Below are positions 8,193 to 16,571 of a DNA stretch of 51,814 nt, piece after piece. The notes under the pieces are model-generated. The model did not search any database. It was not told the origin of the DNA and saw nothing but the letters and a program-made list of their open reading frames with translations. Both the position numbers and the translations under genes were made by a program. The stretch is from an uncultured bacterium. GTDB lineage: Bacteria > Actinomycetota > Coriobacteriia > Coriobacteriales > Coriobacteriaceae. Positions within the stretch are counted from its first letter, which is position 1. Every line of letters begins with the position of its first letter. Location of the stretch: contig CAJMSL010000001.1 in the NCBI GenBank assembly GCA_905216045.1, forward strand, positions 1 through 51,814, given 5' to 3'.

Positions 8193-9221
8193 CTAGCGTG
8201 CTGCGTACTCGAGCATACGGTCGAGCGTGAGCTTGGCCTGGTCTGCTGCCTCGTCCGAGACGCCGATCTGCACCTCGCCCTCGCCCGTCTCCAGGCAGCG
8301 CACGAGCTTCTCGAGCGTGATGAGATCCATGTTGACGCAGGTGGGCTGCACCACGGGGAAGTAGAACTTCTTGCCGGTGCCCTGGCAGCGGCGCTCGAGC
8401 TCGTAGAGCACGCCGCGGACCGTCACGATAATGAACTCGCTCGCGTCGGACTCCTCGGCATACTTGATGATGCCGGCGGTGGAGCCGATGTAGTCGGCCT
8501 CGGCCAGGACGTCGGCCTTGCACTCGGGGTGCGCCAGCACGAGCGCGTCGGGGTGGGCCTCCGTCGCGTCGACGATCTGCTCGACGGTGATGATGTGATG
8601 GCGCGGGCAGTAGCCGTTGTTGAGGATGACGTGCTTTTGCGGCACCTGCTCGGCTACGAAGCGTCCCAGGTTTTGGTCGGGAATGAACAAAATATGCTGC
8701 TGCGGCAGCTCGGACACGATCTTAACGGCGTTGGAACTGGTGACGCACACGTCGCTCCAGCTCTTGATCTCGACCGTGGAGTTGACGTAGCACACCACGG
8801 CCAGGTCGTCGCCGTACTCGGCGCGCGCCGCGTCGACCGTCTCGCGCTTGACCATGTGCGCCATGGGACAGTCCGCGCCCGGCTCGGGCAGCAGCACGGT
8901 CTTAGTGGGATTGAGCAGCTTGGCGCTCTCGCCCATAAACTCCACGCCGCACAACACGATGGTCTGCTGCGGCAGGCTTTTGGCGAGCTTTGCCAGGTAG
9001 AAGCTGTCGCCGACGTAATCGGCAACGGCTTGGACCTCGGGCGCCACGTAATAGTGCGCCAGGATCACCGCGTCACGTTGGGTTTTTAGTTGCTGAATGG
9101 CCTCGACGAGCTCTGCGGGCACCAGTGCCGCACGCTCCGTTGCCGTCGTTGCCGATGCCAAGCCGGCCGCGATATCGCGTGCAAGCTCCGACGCATCCAT
9201 GTTCGCGCTCTGTGCCATCAA
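8193..9221 (-). CDS. nadA: NadA, quinolinate synthase
   Basis: 342 residues. Condenses iminoaspartate with dihydroxyacetone phosphate to quinolinate using one [4Fe-4S] cluster. Motifs: ILAHYYVAPEVQAVADYVGDS, LCGVEFMGESAKLLNP, PGADCPMA, VCYVNSTVEIKS, HPECKADVL, GSTAGI and QPTCVNM. The three candidate cluster cysteines are in CYVNS, HPEC and QPTC. First gene of the NAD operon; its promoter (TTGTCA-N17-CATACT on the minus strand) is covered by the 9260-9303 palindrome. Confidence 0.97.
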   Translation of the reverse strand: MMAQSANMDASELARDIAAGLASATTATERAALVPAELVEAIQQLKTQRDAVILAHYYVAPEVQAVADYVGDSFYLAKLAKSLPQQTIVLCGVEFMGESAKLLNPTKTVLLPEPGADCPMAHMVKRETVDAARAEYGDDLAVVCYVNSTVEIKSWSDVCVTSSNAVKIVSELPQQHILFIPDQNLGRFVAEQVPQKHVILNNGYCPRHHIITVEQIVDATEAHPDALVLAHPECKADVLAEADYIGSTAGIIKYAEESDASEFIIVTVRGVLYELERRCQGTGKKFYFPVVQPTCVNMDLITLEKLVRCLETGEGEVQIGVSDEAADQAKLTLDRMLEYAAR

Positions 9222-9251
9222 GGCCCCTCTCTTTTGGCGAATCTTGGGGCT

Positions 9252-9303
9252 TTAGTATGACACCTAGGTTTACAGCTGACAAGACAGCTGTAAACCTAGG
9301 TGT
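9252..9303 (-). promoter_or_regulatory. nad operon promoter with overlapping NiaR-type operator
   Basis: A perfect 19-bp inverted repeat, ACACCTAGGTTTACAGCTG at 9260-9278 and its complement at 9285-9303, surrounds ACAAGA. On the minus strand the centre reads TGTCTTGTCA, resembling the TGTCTTGACA core of known NiaR sites. TTGTCA in this centre and CATACT 17 nt further would be the nadA promoter, so repressor binding would block polymerase. NiaR is encoded at the end of the same operon. Confidence 0.75.
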
Positions 9304-9510
9304 AAAGTTGAAATAAAGATTCAATCATGTGGCAGGTCCATATTCGAACTGGCAAGCTGAGGATAGCTGAGCTCTCGATAGCGCAGGAAGCATCTTTCGC
9401 CACCGCAATACCGCTCGGCGCGAGTTGCACGCCGTGGGGCGCAAACGGTCCGCACCCCCGCAAGCGGCGCGTGCCCGATGTGGCAAAATCGAACTACTTA
9501 AGGGGGCCGA

Positions 9511-10233
9511 ATGCTCAAGATTATTGCCTGCGACGATGATGTCGCTTTTCTAGATAGACTGCACCGGATGATCGACCGTTGGTCGACCGAGACGGGCACG
9601 GCGGTCGATGTTGCGCTCGTCACGCGCGGCGAGGACCTGCTGGCCCGCCATGCCGCATCGCGCGCCGACATCATTCTGCTCGACATGATCATGCCGCTCG
9701 TCAACGGCATGGACACCGCACGCGAACTGCGCCAGGCCGACACCGCCGTGCGCCTGGTGTTCCTCACCTCGTCGCCCGAGTTCGCGCTGGAATCCTACGA
9801 GGTCCGCGCCTTCGACTATCTGCTCAAGCCCGTGACTTACGAACGCCTGGCGCGATTACTCGACGAGCTTTCGAGCATGCGCCCGGCGGCAACCGACGAG
9901 CTCGTGATCAAAACTTCCTTTGGCTACCACGCCCTGCGCCTGTCCGACATCGAATATGCCGAGGCGCGCAACAAGCACGTGGTCTTCCACCTGCGCGACG
10001 GACGCGATATCGAGGCACTCGAGTCGTTCCGCAGCGTCGAGGACCGCTTGGAGCAAAACGCGGTCTTCTTTAAATGCCACCGCAGCTACCAGGTCAACCT
10101 GCGCAATATCGATCACTTTGACCGCACGGACATCGTCATGCGCTCGGGCGCGTGCATCCCGCTTTCGCGCAGCTGCAAGCAGGGATTCCAAGACGCCTAC
10201 TTTGCGGCGCGCTTTGAGGGTGGGAGACACTGA
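9511..10233 (+). CDS. LytTR-family response regulator
   Basis: 240 residues. Receiver domain (1-120): acidic patch CDDD, phosphoacceptor Asp at about 60 in IILLDMIMPLVNGMD, switch Thr/Ser in FLTSSPE, Lys in YLLKPV. LytTR DNA-binding domain (about 135-235) with FFKCHRSYQVNLRNID and IPLSRS. The pair resembles AgrA/VirR systems acting on peptide or envelope signals. The kinase gene follows with a one-base overlap (TGATG). A GGGGG site precedes the ATG. I saw no AgrD-like peptide gene in 9304-9510. Confidence 0.93.
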   Translation: MLKIIACDDDVAFLDRLHRMIDRWSTETGTAVDVALVTRGEDLLARHAASRADIILLDMIMPLVNGMDTARELRQADTAVRLVFLTSSPEFALESYEVRAFDYLLKPVTYERLARLLDELSSMRPAATDELVIKTSFGYHALRLSDIEYAEARNKHVVFHLRDGRDIEALESFRSVEDRLEQNAVFFKCHRSYQVNLRNIDHFDRTDIVMRSGACIPLSRSCKQGFQDAYFAARFEGGRH

Positions 10234-11510
10234 TGGTCTCCTCGGCCGAAATGGTCCTTTGGGCAATCCACCACGCCACGACGCTGCTCTTTGGCGTCTT
10301 TGCCTCGGCGGCACTGTGCGGTGTCGAGATCAACCGGCGTCATGCGCTTGAACTGGTGTTGGTCGGTGCCGTAACCGGATGCGCATTTGGCCTCGCCAAT
10401 GCCGTCGGCGGCGAGCTTTTTGCCCGCCAGGTATATCCGCTCGTCGTGCATCTGCCGCTCGTCATCTATTTGTGCGCGCGCTACCGCCTGAGCCCGCTGC
10501 TTGCCGTGCTCGGCATTACGAGTGCCTATCTGAGCTGCCAGTTCAGCAATTGGATGGGCATCGCCGCATTTGCCGCAACCGATTCTCAGATCGCGTACTA
10601 TCTGGCGCGCATCGCGACCACACTCGCCGTCTTTGCCGTCCTGATGCATTGGGCCGGCGACATCGGTCCGCGCTTGGCGATTAAAAGCACCACCGAGCTG
10701 GGCATCCTTTTAATCCTGCCGCTCGTCTATTACGTCTTTGACTATGCCACCAACGTCTACACCACGCTGTTCCACTCGGGCTCGGTGGTGACGGTTGAGT
10801 TTTTGGCATTTGCGCTCTGTGCCTTCTATCTTATGTTTCTTGCCGTTTACCTGCGCGAATACGAAGAAAAGGAAACCGCCGAGCGAGAGCGCTGGATGCT
10901 CGAAACCCGCGACAACGCCGCCATCAAAGCGCTCGAGGCTTGGCGTCAATCTGGGCGCGAGCTGTCGATTCTTCGCCACGATATGCGCCACTTCCTACGC
11001 GGCCTGGCCGCTTTAATTGAGGAGGGCCACACCGACGAGGCGCTCAAACGCATCGATGAACTCTGCGAAGTCGGCGATCGCACCGCCGTACGTCGCTTCT
11101 GCGCCAACGAGACCGTAAACATCGCGCTTTCGTCATTTAACTCGGATATCAATAGAAACGGCATTACCGCCAACCTGCGCGCCGCCGTACCCGAAACCAT
11201 CCACGTAGGTGACGCCGACCTGTTTAGCGTGCTCTCAAATGCCTTGGAAAACGCTATCACCGCCGCAAGCGCCGCACCCCAAGGAAAGCGATTCGTCGAC
11301 TTTGACCTGCGATTAGAGGACGGCCAGCTGCTGCTGTTAGTTTCCAACACGTTTGACCGCGCGCCGCGCATGGTCGATGGCATGCCCGTGACCCGGCATG
11401 CGGGCCACGGCTTTGGCACCAGGAGCATCAAACTTGCCGTGGAGCGCATGAACGGCAACTGTCAGTTCCGCATTAACGGCGATCGGTTTGAGCTGCGCGC
11501 TGTGATGTAG
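10233..11510 (+). CDS. Sensor histidine kinase, GHKL type, partner of the LytTR regulator
   Basis: 425 residues. About six hydrophobic segments fill residues 5-210, with no large extracellular loop. The cytoplasmic part has an H-box (LSILRHDMRHFLRGL, presumed phospho-His in RHDMRH), an N-box (FSVLSNALENAI) and a C-terminal ATPase glycine region (TRHAGHGFGTRSIKLAVERMNG). This is the AgrC/VirS-like layout (HATPase_c_5). Translationally coupled to the regulator through the one-base overlap. Confidence 0.9.
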   Translation: MVSSAEMVLWAIHHATTLLFGVFASAALCGVEINRRHALELVLVGAVTGCAFGLANAVGGELFARQVYPLVVHLPLVIYLCARYRLSPLLAVLGITSAYLSCQFSNWMGIAAFAATDSQIAYYLARIATTLAVFAVLMHWAGDIGPRLAIKSTTELGILLILPLVYYVFDYATNVYTTLFHSGSVVTVEFLAFALCAFYLMFLAVYLREYEEKETAERERWMLETRDNAAIKALEAWRQSGRELSILRHDMRHFLRGLAALIEEGHTDEALKRIDELCEVGDRTAVRRFCANETVNIALSSFNSDINRNGITANLRAAVPETIHVGDADLFSVLSNALENAITAASAAPQGKRFVDFDLRLEDGQLLLLVSNTFDRAPRMVDGMPVTRHAGHGFGTRSIKLAVERMNGNCQFRINGDRFELRAVM

Positions 11511-11574
11511 AAGTGCGGCGCCGATCTCGAGGCGCGCCTTGCCCGCCAGGCAATCGCTCGCCGGCGCCAATCCG

Positions 11575-12150
11575 CTACAGCGGCGCGGCTGCCGGGGTCA
11601 GCTGCTTGATGTATGCCCACATGCGCTGCTTGGCGGCTTTGTCAGTGAGCGCCGCCTCAAAACCGTCGAGCGCGAGCACGCGGCGACCCTGCACATGGGC
11701 GACCAAGCCGGGCTTGAGCATGGCGGTGTCGAAGTCATCGATCGCCACGAGCATATCGGCGTAGGTCTCGCGCATGGCGTCAGCCGCGTTGTTGTCGAGC
11801 AGTAGCACCGCCTCGGGGTCCAAAGCCTCAAGCGCCTCACGGAACAGCTCGCACGGCAGAGTCTCGCCCACCGCGACCGCTCCGTCACCCACGCCGGCGA
11901 CGCTTGCCAGCACGCAAAAATCCTCGGGCGCGTAGCCGATGGCCCCAAGCGCCTTGCGCAACGCCGCGCCATCCGGGCCGGCGGCAAGCTCGCCACCCGA
12001 ACGCTCGGCCTCGTCCAAATCGCCTTTGACCAGCACGATCGGCGAGCACGCGTTGCCCGCAATACGCACGCCACGGACCGCAAGCGATGTGAGCTCCTGC
12101 TCGGCCGCCTGGGCGATGGCTTCTTTTTTCTGGCTTTGTGACGTGGACAT
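11575..12150 (-). CDS. Hypothetical protein with a diverged uracil-DNA-glycosylase-like fold
   Basis: 191 residues from MSTSQSQKKEAIAQAA, preceded by TTGGAGAGCGC. The stretch IVLVKGDLDEAERSGGELAAG followed by PDGAALRKALGAIGYAPEDF lines up with the family 4/5 UDG motif (LVGEAPG..ED..G.PF.G..G.LL...L.AIG), and the later ALDPEAVLLLDNNAADAMRE resembles the UDG strand LKPKVIVALG. The catalytic GEAPG is replaced by KGDLD and there are no cluster cysteines, so it is probably not an active glycosylase. Divergent from trxA, 136 bp apart. Function unknown. Confidence 0.7.
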   Translation of the reverse strand: MSTSQSQKKEAIAQAAEQELTSLAVRGVRIAGNACSPIVLVKGDLDEAERSGGELAAGPDGAALRKALGAIGYAPEDFCVLASVAGVGDGAVAVGETLPCELFREALEALDPEAVLLLDNNAADAMRETYADMLVAIDDFDTAMLKPGLVAHVQGRRVLALDGFEAALTDKAAKQRMWAYIKQLTPAAAPL

Positions 12151-12286
12151 GCGCTCTCCAATCGTTTGCGTGCCCACCATTATATAAAAGAGCTGCCCGC
12201 GAGTGGTTGCTTTGCGGGCGGCTGGGTATAAGCACGGTCGTACTGAGTTTTACGCGGCCGAGCCGCGTCGCATTATGGAGGTCACC

Positions 12287-12607
12287 ATGGCTGACATTAA
12301 TCAGATTACCCCCGAGAACTTCGATTCCATCGTTAACGACAGCCTGCCCGTGCTGGTCGATTTTTGGGCACCGTGGTGCGGGCCCTGTCGATCCCTCTCG
12401 CCCATCGTTGACGAGGTTGCCGATGAGCTGGCGGGCAAGCTCGCCGTTGCCAAGTGCAACGTCGACGACAACCAGGACCTGGCCATGAAGTATGGCGTCA
12501 TGAGCATCCCCACGCTGATTGTGTTTAAGAACGGCGAGGAGATTGACCGCTCAGTTGGCGCTCTGCCCAAGGCGAGGCTGCAGGCGCTGCTGGAAAAGCA
12601 TCTGTAA
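12287..12607 (+). CDS. trxA: Thioredoxin
   Basis: 106 residues, canonical thioredoxin. Active site FWAPWCGPCRSLSP (WCGPC) at about residues 27-35; cis-proline in SIPTLIVFKNGE. Disulfide reductant for ribonucleotide reductase, peroxiredoxins and others. The start at MADINQITPENF follows TATGGAGGTCACC; longer in-frame starts upstream add non-conserved residues only. Monocistronic, ending before a terminator-like hairpin at 12719. Confidence 0.97.
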   Translation: MADINQITPENFDSIVNDSLPVLVDFWAPWCGPCRSLSPIVDEVADELAGKLAVAKCNVDDNQDLAMKYGVMSIPTLIVFKNGEEIDRSVGALPKARLQALLEKHL

Positions 12608-12718
12608 TACGCTTGTTACTTACCCGCCGTCTATGAGCGCTTTTGCACCGCTCGCCGGACTTCTGGATGCACCGAGTGCAACCACGGATAATATGGTAGT
12701 CACAAACAGCCCCCAGTG

Positions 12719-12756
12719 AACGGGTGCGGGTCGCACAGACTCGTACCCGTTTTCTT
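12719..12756 (+). terminator. Terminator downstream of trxA
   Basis: ACGGGT...ACCCGT with further pairing inside (CG/CG, GTC/GAC and G-U pairs), then TTTTCTT. It lies 110 nt after the trxA stop and just before the nikR operon leader. Confidence 0.6.
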
Positions 12757-12828
12757 ATGCAGCTGTGCGCAGAGCGGGCGTAGTAAAATCTGAACCACTG
12801 AACTGCCCCATACAAAAGGAGATTTCCC

Positions 12829-13077
12829 ATGCATGATGTTGGAATGAACATGAGCCAGCTTGCCATGAGCGTCAAACAGGTCGACGACACCATCGAGCTC
12901 GCTCATGAGTGGAGCCATCAGTTGCTGCATGCGACCGAGAATTTTGACATGGAGCGCATCGGCGCCAAGCTCGAGGCCGCCATGGCCGCGCTCCACGAGG
13001 CGCATGACGCGCTCGAGGGCTACGAGGAAGCCATCGAGGCCGACCACAACTCCGTCGGCTCCGTGAAGCTGGTGTAA
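12829..13077 (+). CDS. Small helical protein upstream of nikR
   Basis: 82 residues with a good AAAAGGAGATTTCCC ribosome site. The sequence is almost wholly amphipathic helix, rich in Met, His, Glu and Ala, with no membrane segment or Cys. I do not recognise the family. The nikR GTG starts 1 nt after its TAA, so the two are certainly co-translated. Its His residues (HDVG, HEWSH, LLHATE, LHEAHDA) and position suggest a role in nickel handling or hydrogenase biogenesis, but that is inference. Confidence 0.8.
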   Translation: MHDVGMNMSQLAMSVKQVDDTIELAHEWSHQLLHATENFDMERIGAKLEAAMAALHEAHDALEGYEEAIEADHNSVGSVKLV

Positions 13078-13078
13078 G

Positions 13079-13591
13079 GTGGCCGAACACGAGCACTGCT
13101 GCGAGTACGAGCACGAGCATCCGCACGGGGCGGACGGTGACGCGGGCTGCCACTGTAGTGGCTCCGGCTCCGAGCTGGTCCGTTTTTCGGTTACCGCACC
13201 CGACGACCTGCTGCGCCGTTTTGACGAGCAGATCGCGCGCCGCGGCGACGTGGCCAACCGCTCCGAGGCCGTGCGCGATTTGATTCGCGCCTCGATCGCC
13301 AAAGAGCAGATGCGCACGCCCGATGAGCACGTTATCGGGTCGCTCACCATGATCTACGACCATCACACCGGCGATCTGACGCGCCGCCTGGACGAGGTGC
13401 AGCACGACTACACCGACGAGATCGTATCGACGATGCACGTGCATTTGGATCACCACAACTGCTTGGAAATCCTGGCACTCAAGGGTCGCGGCGAGCGCGT
13501 CTACGAACTAGCCGACCGCCTGCTGGGCCTGCGCGGCGTTAAGCACGGCGAGCTCACGTGCGCCGCCACCAAGCAGAGCCTGGGGCTGTAG
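13079..13591 (+). CDS. nikR: NikR-type nickel-responsive repressor with His/Cys-rich head
   Basis: 170 residues from a GTG. Residues 2-26 form a metal-binding-looking head (EHEHCCEYEHEHPHGADGD, then AGCHC), absent from E. coli NikR. Then the ribbon-helix-helix domain (LVRFSVTAPDDLLRRFDEQI, SEAVRDLIR) and the ACT-like nickel-binding domain with HVHLDHHNCLEIL, which supplies the His-x-His...Cys ligands. NikR with Ni(II) represses nickel uptake or nickel-enzyme genes. Here it heads hypF-C-D-E, suggesting nickel-dependent control of [NiFe] hydrogenase maturation. Confidence 0.92.
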   Translation: MAEHEHCCEYEHEHPHGADGDAGCHCSGSGSELVRFSVTAPDDLLRRFDEQIARRGDVANRSEAVRDLIRASIAKEQMRTPDEHVIGSLTMIYDHHTGDLTRRLDEVQHDYTDEIVSTMHVHLDHHNCLEILALKGRGERVYELADRLLGLRGVKHGELTCAATKQSLGL

Positions 13592-13618
13592 CGGGATTTC
13601 CCGCAGCGCACCTGCCAA

Positions 13619-13690
13619 ATAGGGACAGGTTTGTTTTGGCAGGTTTAGAAGTTTTACCTACCAAAATAAACCTGTCTATTTTGGTCGGTT
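13619..13690. repeat. Palindromic dispersed repeat between nikR and hypF
   Basis: GGGACAGGTTTGTTTTGGCAGG is mirrored, with two mismatches, by CCTACCAAAATAAACCTGTCT about 15 nt later. CCAAAATAAACCTGTC followed by TTTTGGT and GGTTT recurs at 21705-21740. It may act as a 3' hairpin of nikR; no T-run is present. Confidence 0.55.
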
Positions 13691-13707
13691 TTGATGAGGG
13701 GTGTCGC

Positions 13708-16179
13708 ATGCGGCATGTGCATATTCATGTGACGGGCATTGTGCAGGGCGTTGGCATGCGACCGTTTGTGTATCGCGAGGCCATGGCGCATGGCATTTGC
13801 GGATGGGTGCTCAATGCGGGCGACGGCGTGCATATCGAGGCGCACGCTCCGGCCGATGCGCTCGATGCTTTTGTTGCCGCGCTTTCTGAGCATGCACCTG
13901 CAGCAGCCCGCATAGAGTATGTCGAGGTTGTGGACCTGGCAGCCAACGGTTGGGATGCCGCCGATGAACAGGGCTTTCGCATCGTAGCATCGCAGGGCCA
14001 GCCCGCACACACGACGCTCGTCTCGCCCGACATCGCTACCTGTGACGATTGCCTGCGCGAATTGTTCGATCCCGCCGACCGACGCTATCACTACCCCTTT
14101 ATCAACTGCACTAACTGCGGCCCACGCTTTACCATCATCCGATCGCTGCCTTATGACCGAGCGGCCACGTCGATGGATTGTTTTCCCATGTGTCCCAAGT
14201 GCGCTGCGGAGTATGTCGACCCACTCGACCGGCGTTTTCACGCGCAGCCCGATGCCTGCTTTGATTGCGGGCCGCATATTACGTGGCGCGAGGTTGTAAA
14301 CGGCAATGCGTGCGGGAATTCGTCCGCGACACCGGCCGTCGGCACCACACGCGAGGCCAGCGACGCTATCATCGAGCGCTGCGTTGAGCTGCTGGCCAGC
14401 GGTGGCATCGTCGCCATCAAGGGCCTGGGCGGATTCCATCTAGCCTGTGACGCTGCCAACGAGCAGGCGGTGGCCGAGTTGCGCCGTCGCAAACGCCGCA
14501 GCAACAAACCACTTGCCGTCATGGTACGTAGTCTTGCTGATACCGAGCGCCTGTGTCATATCGATGATGCTGAACGCGATCTGCTCGCTGGCAGTATCCG
14601 CCCCATCGTGCTGCTGCGCCGGCGCACTGTTAGCGAGGACAACGACGGTTCCCCCGACATCCTCGCCCTCGCGCCATCTGTCGCGCACGACCTGCCCGAG
14701 CTCGGCGTCATGCTCCCCTATACGCCGCTTCAACATCTGTTGCTTGCCGCGGCAGAAGTCTGCGGTATGCACGCGCTCGTCATGACCAGCGGAAACCTGA
14801 GCGAAGAACCCATCGAGACCGACGACGACCTTGCCTGGGAACACCTCGTTGCCGCCGGCATCGCCGACGCGCTGCTCGGTAACGACCGCGCGATCCTCTC
14901 GCGCTACGACGACTCTGTAGTGCGCGTGGTCGACGGCGCCATTATGCCCGTTCGCCGCGCTCGCGGATATGCACCCCAGCCACTGCCGTTGCCGGCGCTC
15001 GACGGCGCTCCGTCCTGCGTGCTCGCCTGCGGGCCACAACAAAAGGCCACGATTGCGCTCACGCGTGAAGGGACGAACGGCGAGGCGACCTGTTTTGTGT
15101 CGCAGCATATCGGCGATGTTGAAAACGGCGGGACCTTCGATGCCTGGAACGCCGCGCGCACGCGCTTGGAAGATCTCTTTGACTTGGCGCCCGCCGCCTT
15201 GGCCTGCGATGTGCACCCCAGCTATCTATCGGGCCAGTGGGCGCGCGAGCAGGCGCGAAAATGCAATCTGCCGCTCGTCGAGGTGCGGCACCATCATGCG
15301 CATATCGCGAGCGTAATGGCCGAGGCCATCGCCGCGGGCCAGCTTACAACCGACGCGCGTGTCCTTGGCATCGCCTTTGACGGCACCGGCGCCGGCACCG
15401 ATGGGACCATTTGGGGCGGCGAGTTTCTTGTTGCCAGCCTTGGCGGCTTTGAGCACGCCGCGCATTTGCGCACTTGGGCGCTCCCCGGTGGGGCGGCCTC
15501 CGTGCGCGACGCCCGCCGCAACGCCTTTGCCCTGCTCAGTGAGCTCGGCCTGCTCGAGCACCCAGGTGCCGCTCGGCTTTTGGACAGCCTCGACGAGCAA
15601 ACGCGCAGCGTGACAGCTACCATGATCGAGCGCGGCATCAACAGCCCGCGTACCAGCAGCATGGGGCGTCTCTTTGATGCCGCGGCGGCGATTCTGGGCA
15701 TCTGCAACAAGGCAACCTACGAGGGCGAACCCGCCATCGAGCTTGAGGCCGCCGCCTGGCGCGCGCTCGACAACGAAATCGCCCATTTTCCCGACGACAA
15801 CGCCGGCTATTTCGCATCTTGCCCATCGTGGCTGGACGGCCCCTATGTTCTAGACCAGAAAGCACTCTTTGAGGCACTTTTGGGAGGAATTGAAGCCGGA
15901 GCGCCCGCCGACAGGCTCGCACTCGACTTCCATGTCGCCGTCGCGCGCTCCTCGGCGCGCATCGCCAGCGATATCTGCGTGCACGAGGGCATCGACACCG
16001 TCGCGCTCTCGGGCGGCGTGTTCATGAACCGACTTCTGCTTCAGCTTCTCACCCGCGAGCTCAAAAGCATGGGTCTCACTGTCTTGATTCCCCAAACCGT
16101 GCCCGTTAACGACGGCTGCATCGCCTACGGTCAGGCGGCAGTCGCAAGCGCTCGTCTTGCGCAGATTGCATCGCAGTAG
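13708..16179 (+). CDS. hypF: HypF carbamoyltransferase, hydrogenase maturation
   Basis: 823 residues starting MRHVHIHVTGIVQGVGMRPF. Domain order: acylphosphatase-like (1-95, with QGVGMRPF and NAGDGVHIE), two zinc fingers (CDDC...CTNCGPRF and CPKC...CFDCGPH, about 110-195), YrdC-like domain (about 210-390, GGIVAIKGLGGFHLACDA), and a Kae1-like ATPase domain with HHHAHIASVMAE and VALSGGVFMNRLLLQ. It makes carbamoyl adenylate from carbamoyl phosphate and passes the group to the HypE C-terminal Cys, the source of CN- for the [NiFe] site. The start chosen excludes 50 unrelated upstream residues. Confidence 0.97.
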   Translation: MRHVHIHVTGIVQGVGMRPFVYREAMAHGICGWVLNAGDGVHIEAHAPADALDAFVAALSEHAPAAARIEYVEVVDLAANGWDAADEQGFRIVASQGQPAHTTLVSPDIATCDDCLRELFDPADRRYHYPFINCTNCGPRFTIIRSLPYDRAATSMDCFPMCPKCAAEYVDPLDRRFHAQPDACFDCGPHITWREVVNGNACGNSSATPAVGTTREASDAIIERCVELLASGGIVAIKGLGGFHLACDAANEQAVAELRRRKRRSNKPLAVMVRSLADTERLCHIDDAERDLLAGSIRPIVLLRRRTVSEDNDGSPDILALAPSVAHDLPELGVMLPYTPLQHLLLAAAEVCGMHALVMTSGNLSEEPIETDDDLAWEHLVAAGIADALLGNDRAILSRYDDSVVRVVDGAIMPVRRARGYAPQPLPLPALDGAPSCVLACGPQQKATIALTREGTNGEATCFVSQHIGDVENGGTFDAWNAARTRLEDLFDLAPAALACDVHPSYLSGQWAREQARKCNLPLVEVRHHHAHIASVMAEAIAAGQLTTDARVLGIAFDGTGAGTDGTIWGGEFLVASLGGFEHAAHLRTWALPGGAASVRDARRNAFALLSELGLLEHPGAARLLDSLDEQTRSVTATMIERGINSPRTSSMGRLFDAAAAILGICNKATYEGEPAIELEAAAWRALDNEIAHFPDDNAGYFASCPSWLDGPYVLDQKALFEALLGGIEAGAPADRLALDFHVAVARSSARIASDICVHEGIDTVALSGGVFMNRLLLQLLTRELKSMGLTVLIPQTVPVNDGCIAYGQAAVASARLAQIASQ

Positions 16180-16310
16180 GCTGTTCGGCCAGCCCGCAAG
16201 CCGCCGTCTCACAGGTGTAGCGCGTTTGCCCGCAGCGCCCGCGAGCGCTACCATCAACTGATGGATTATTGAGCGCCCGTCCAGCGCAAAGCGTATAAAA
16301 GGGGAACAAT

Positions 16311-16571
16311 ATGTGCCTTGCCGTTCCCGGTAAAGTAGTCAAACGCGACGACGACCTCAAGGCCACCGTCGACATGATGGGCATCGAGCGCCCCGTGTCG
16401 CTGCGACTCGTGCCGATGGCGCAGGTTGGCGACTATATTCTCGTACACGCCGGCTTTGGCATCCAGATTGTCGACGAGCAGGAAGCACAGGAAACGCTCG
16501 AGCTTGTTAATGCCATGTCCGAGCTGGTCGAAGAAGACCAGCTGGCCACCAACCCGGCGGAGGCTTACTAG
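16311..16571 (+). CDS. hypC: HypC hydrogenase assembly chaperone
   Basis: 86 residues, HypC/HybG/HupF family. Begins MCLAVPGKVVK; the N-terminal Cys (residue 2 after Met removal) is the conserved residue that holds the Fe(CN)2CO unit with HypD. FVHAGFAI is represented by ILVHAGFGIQIVDE. Preceded by AAAAGGGGAACAAT. Its stop TAG overlaps the hypD GTG start by one base. Confidence 0.97.
   Translation: MCLAVPGKVVKRDDDLKATVDMMGIERPVSLRLVPMAQVGDYILVHAGFGIQIVDEQEAQETLELVNAMSELVEEDQLATNPAEAY

Noticed and set aside
9327..9539. Small ORF or autoinducing-peptide gene before the LytTR regulator
   Set aside because: No ribosome site, overlaps the regulator start in another frame, and lacks leader/peptide features.
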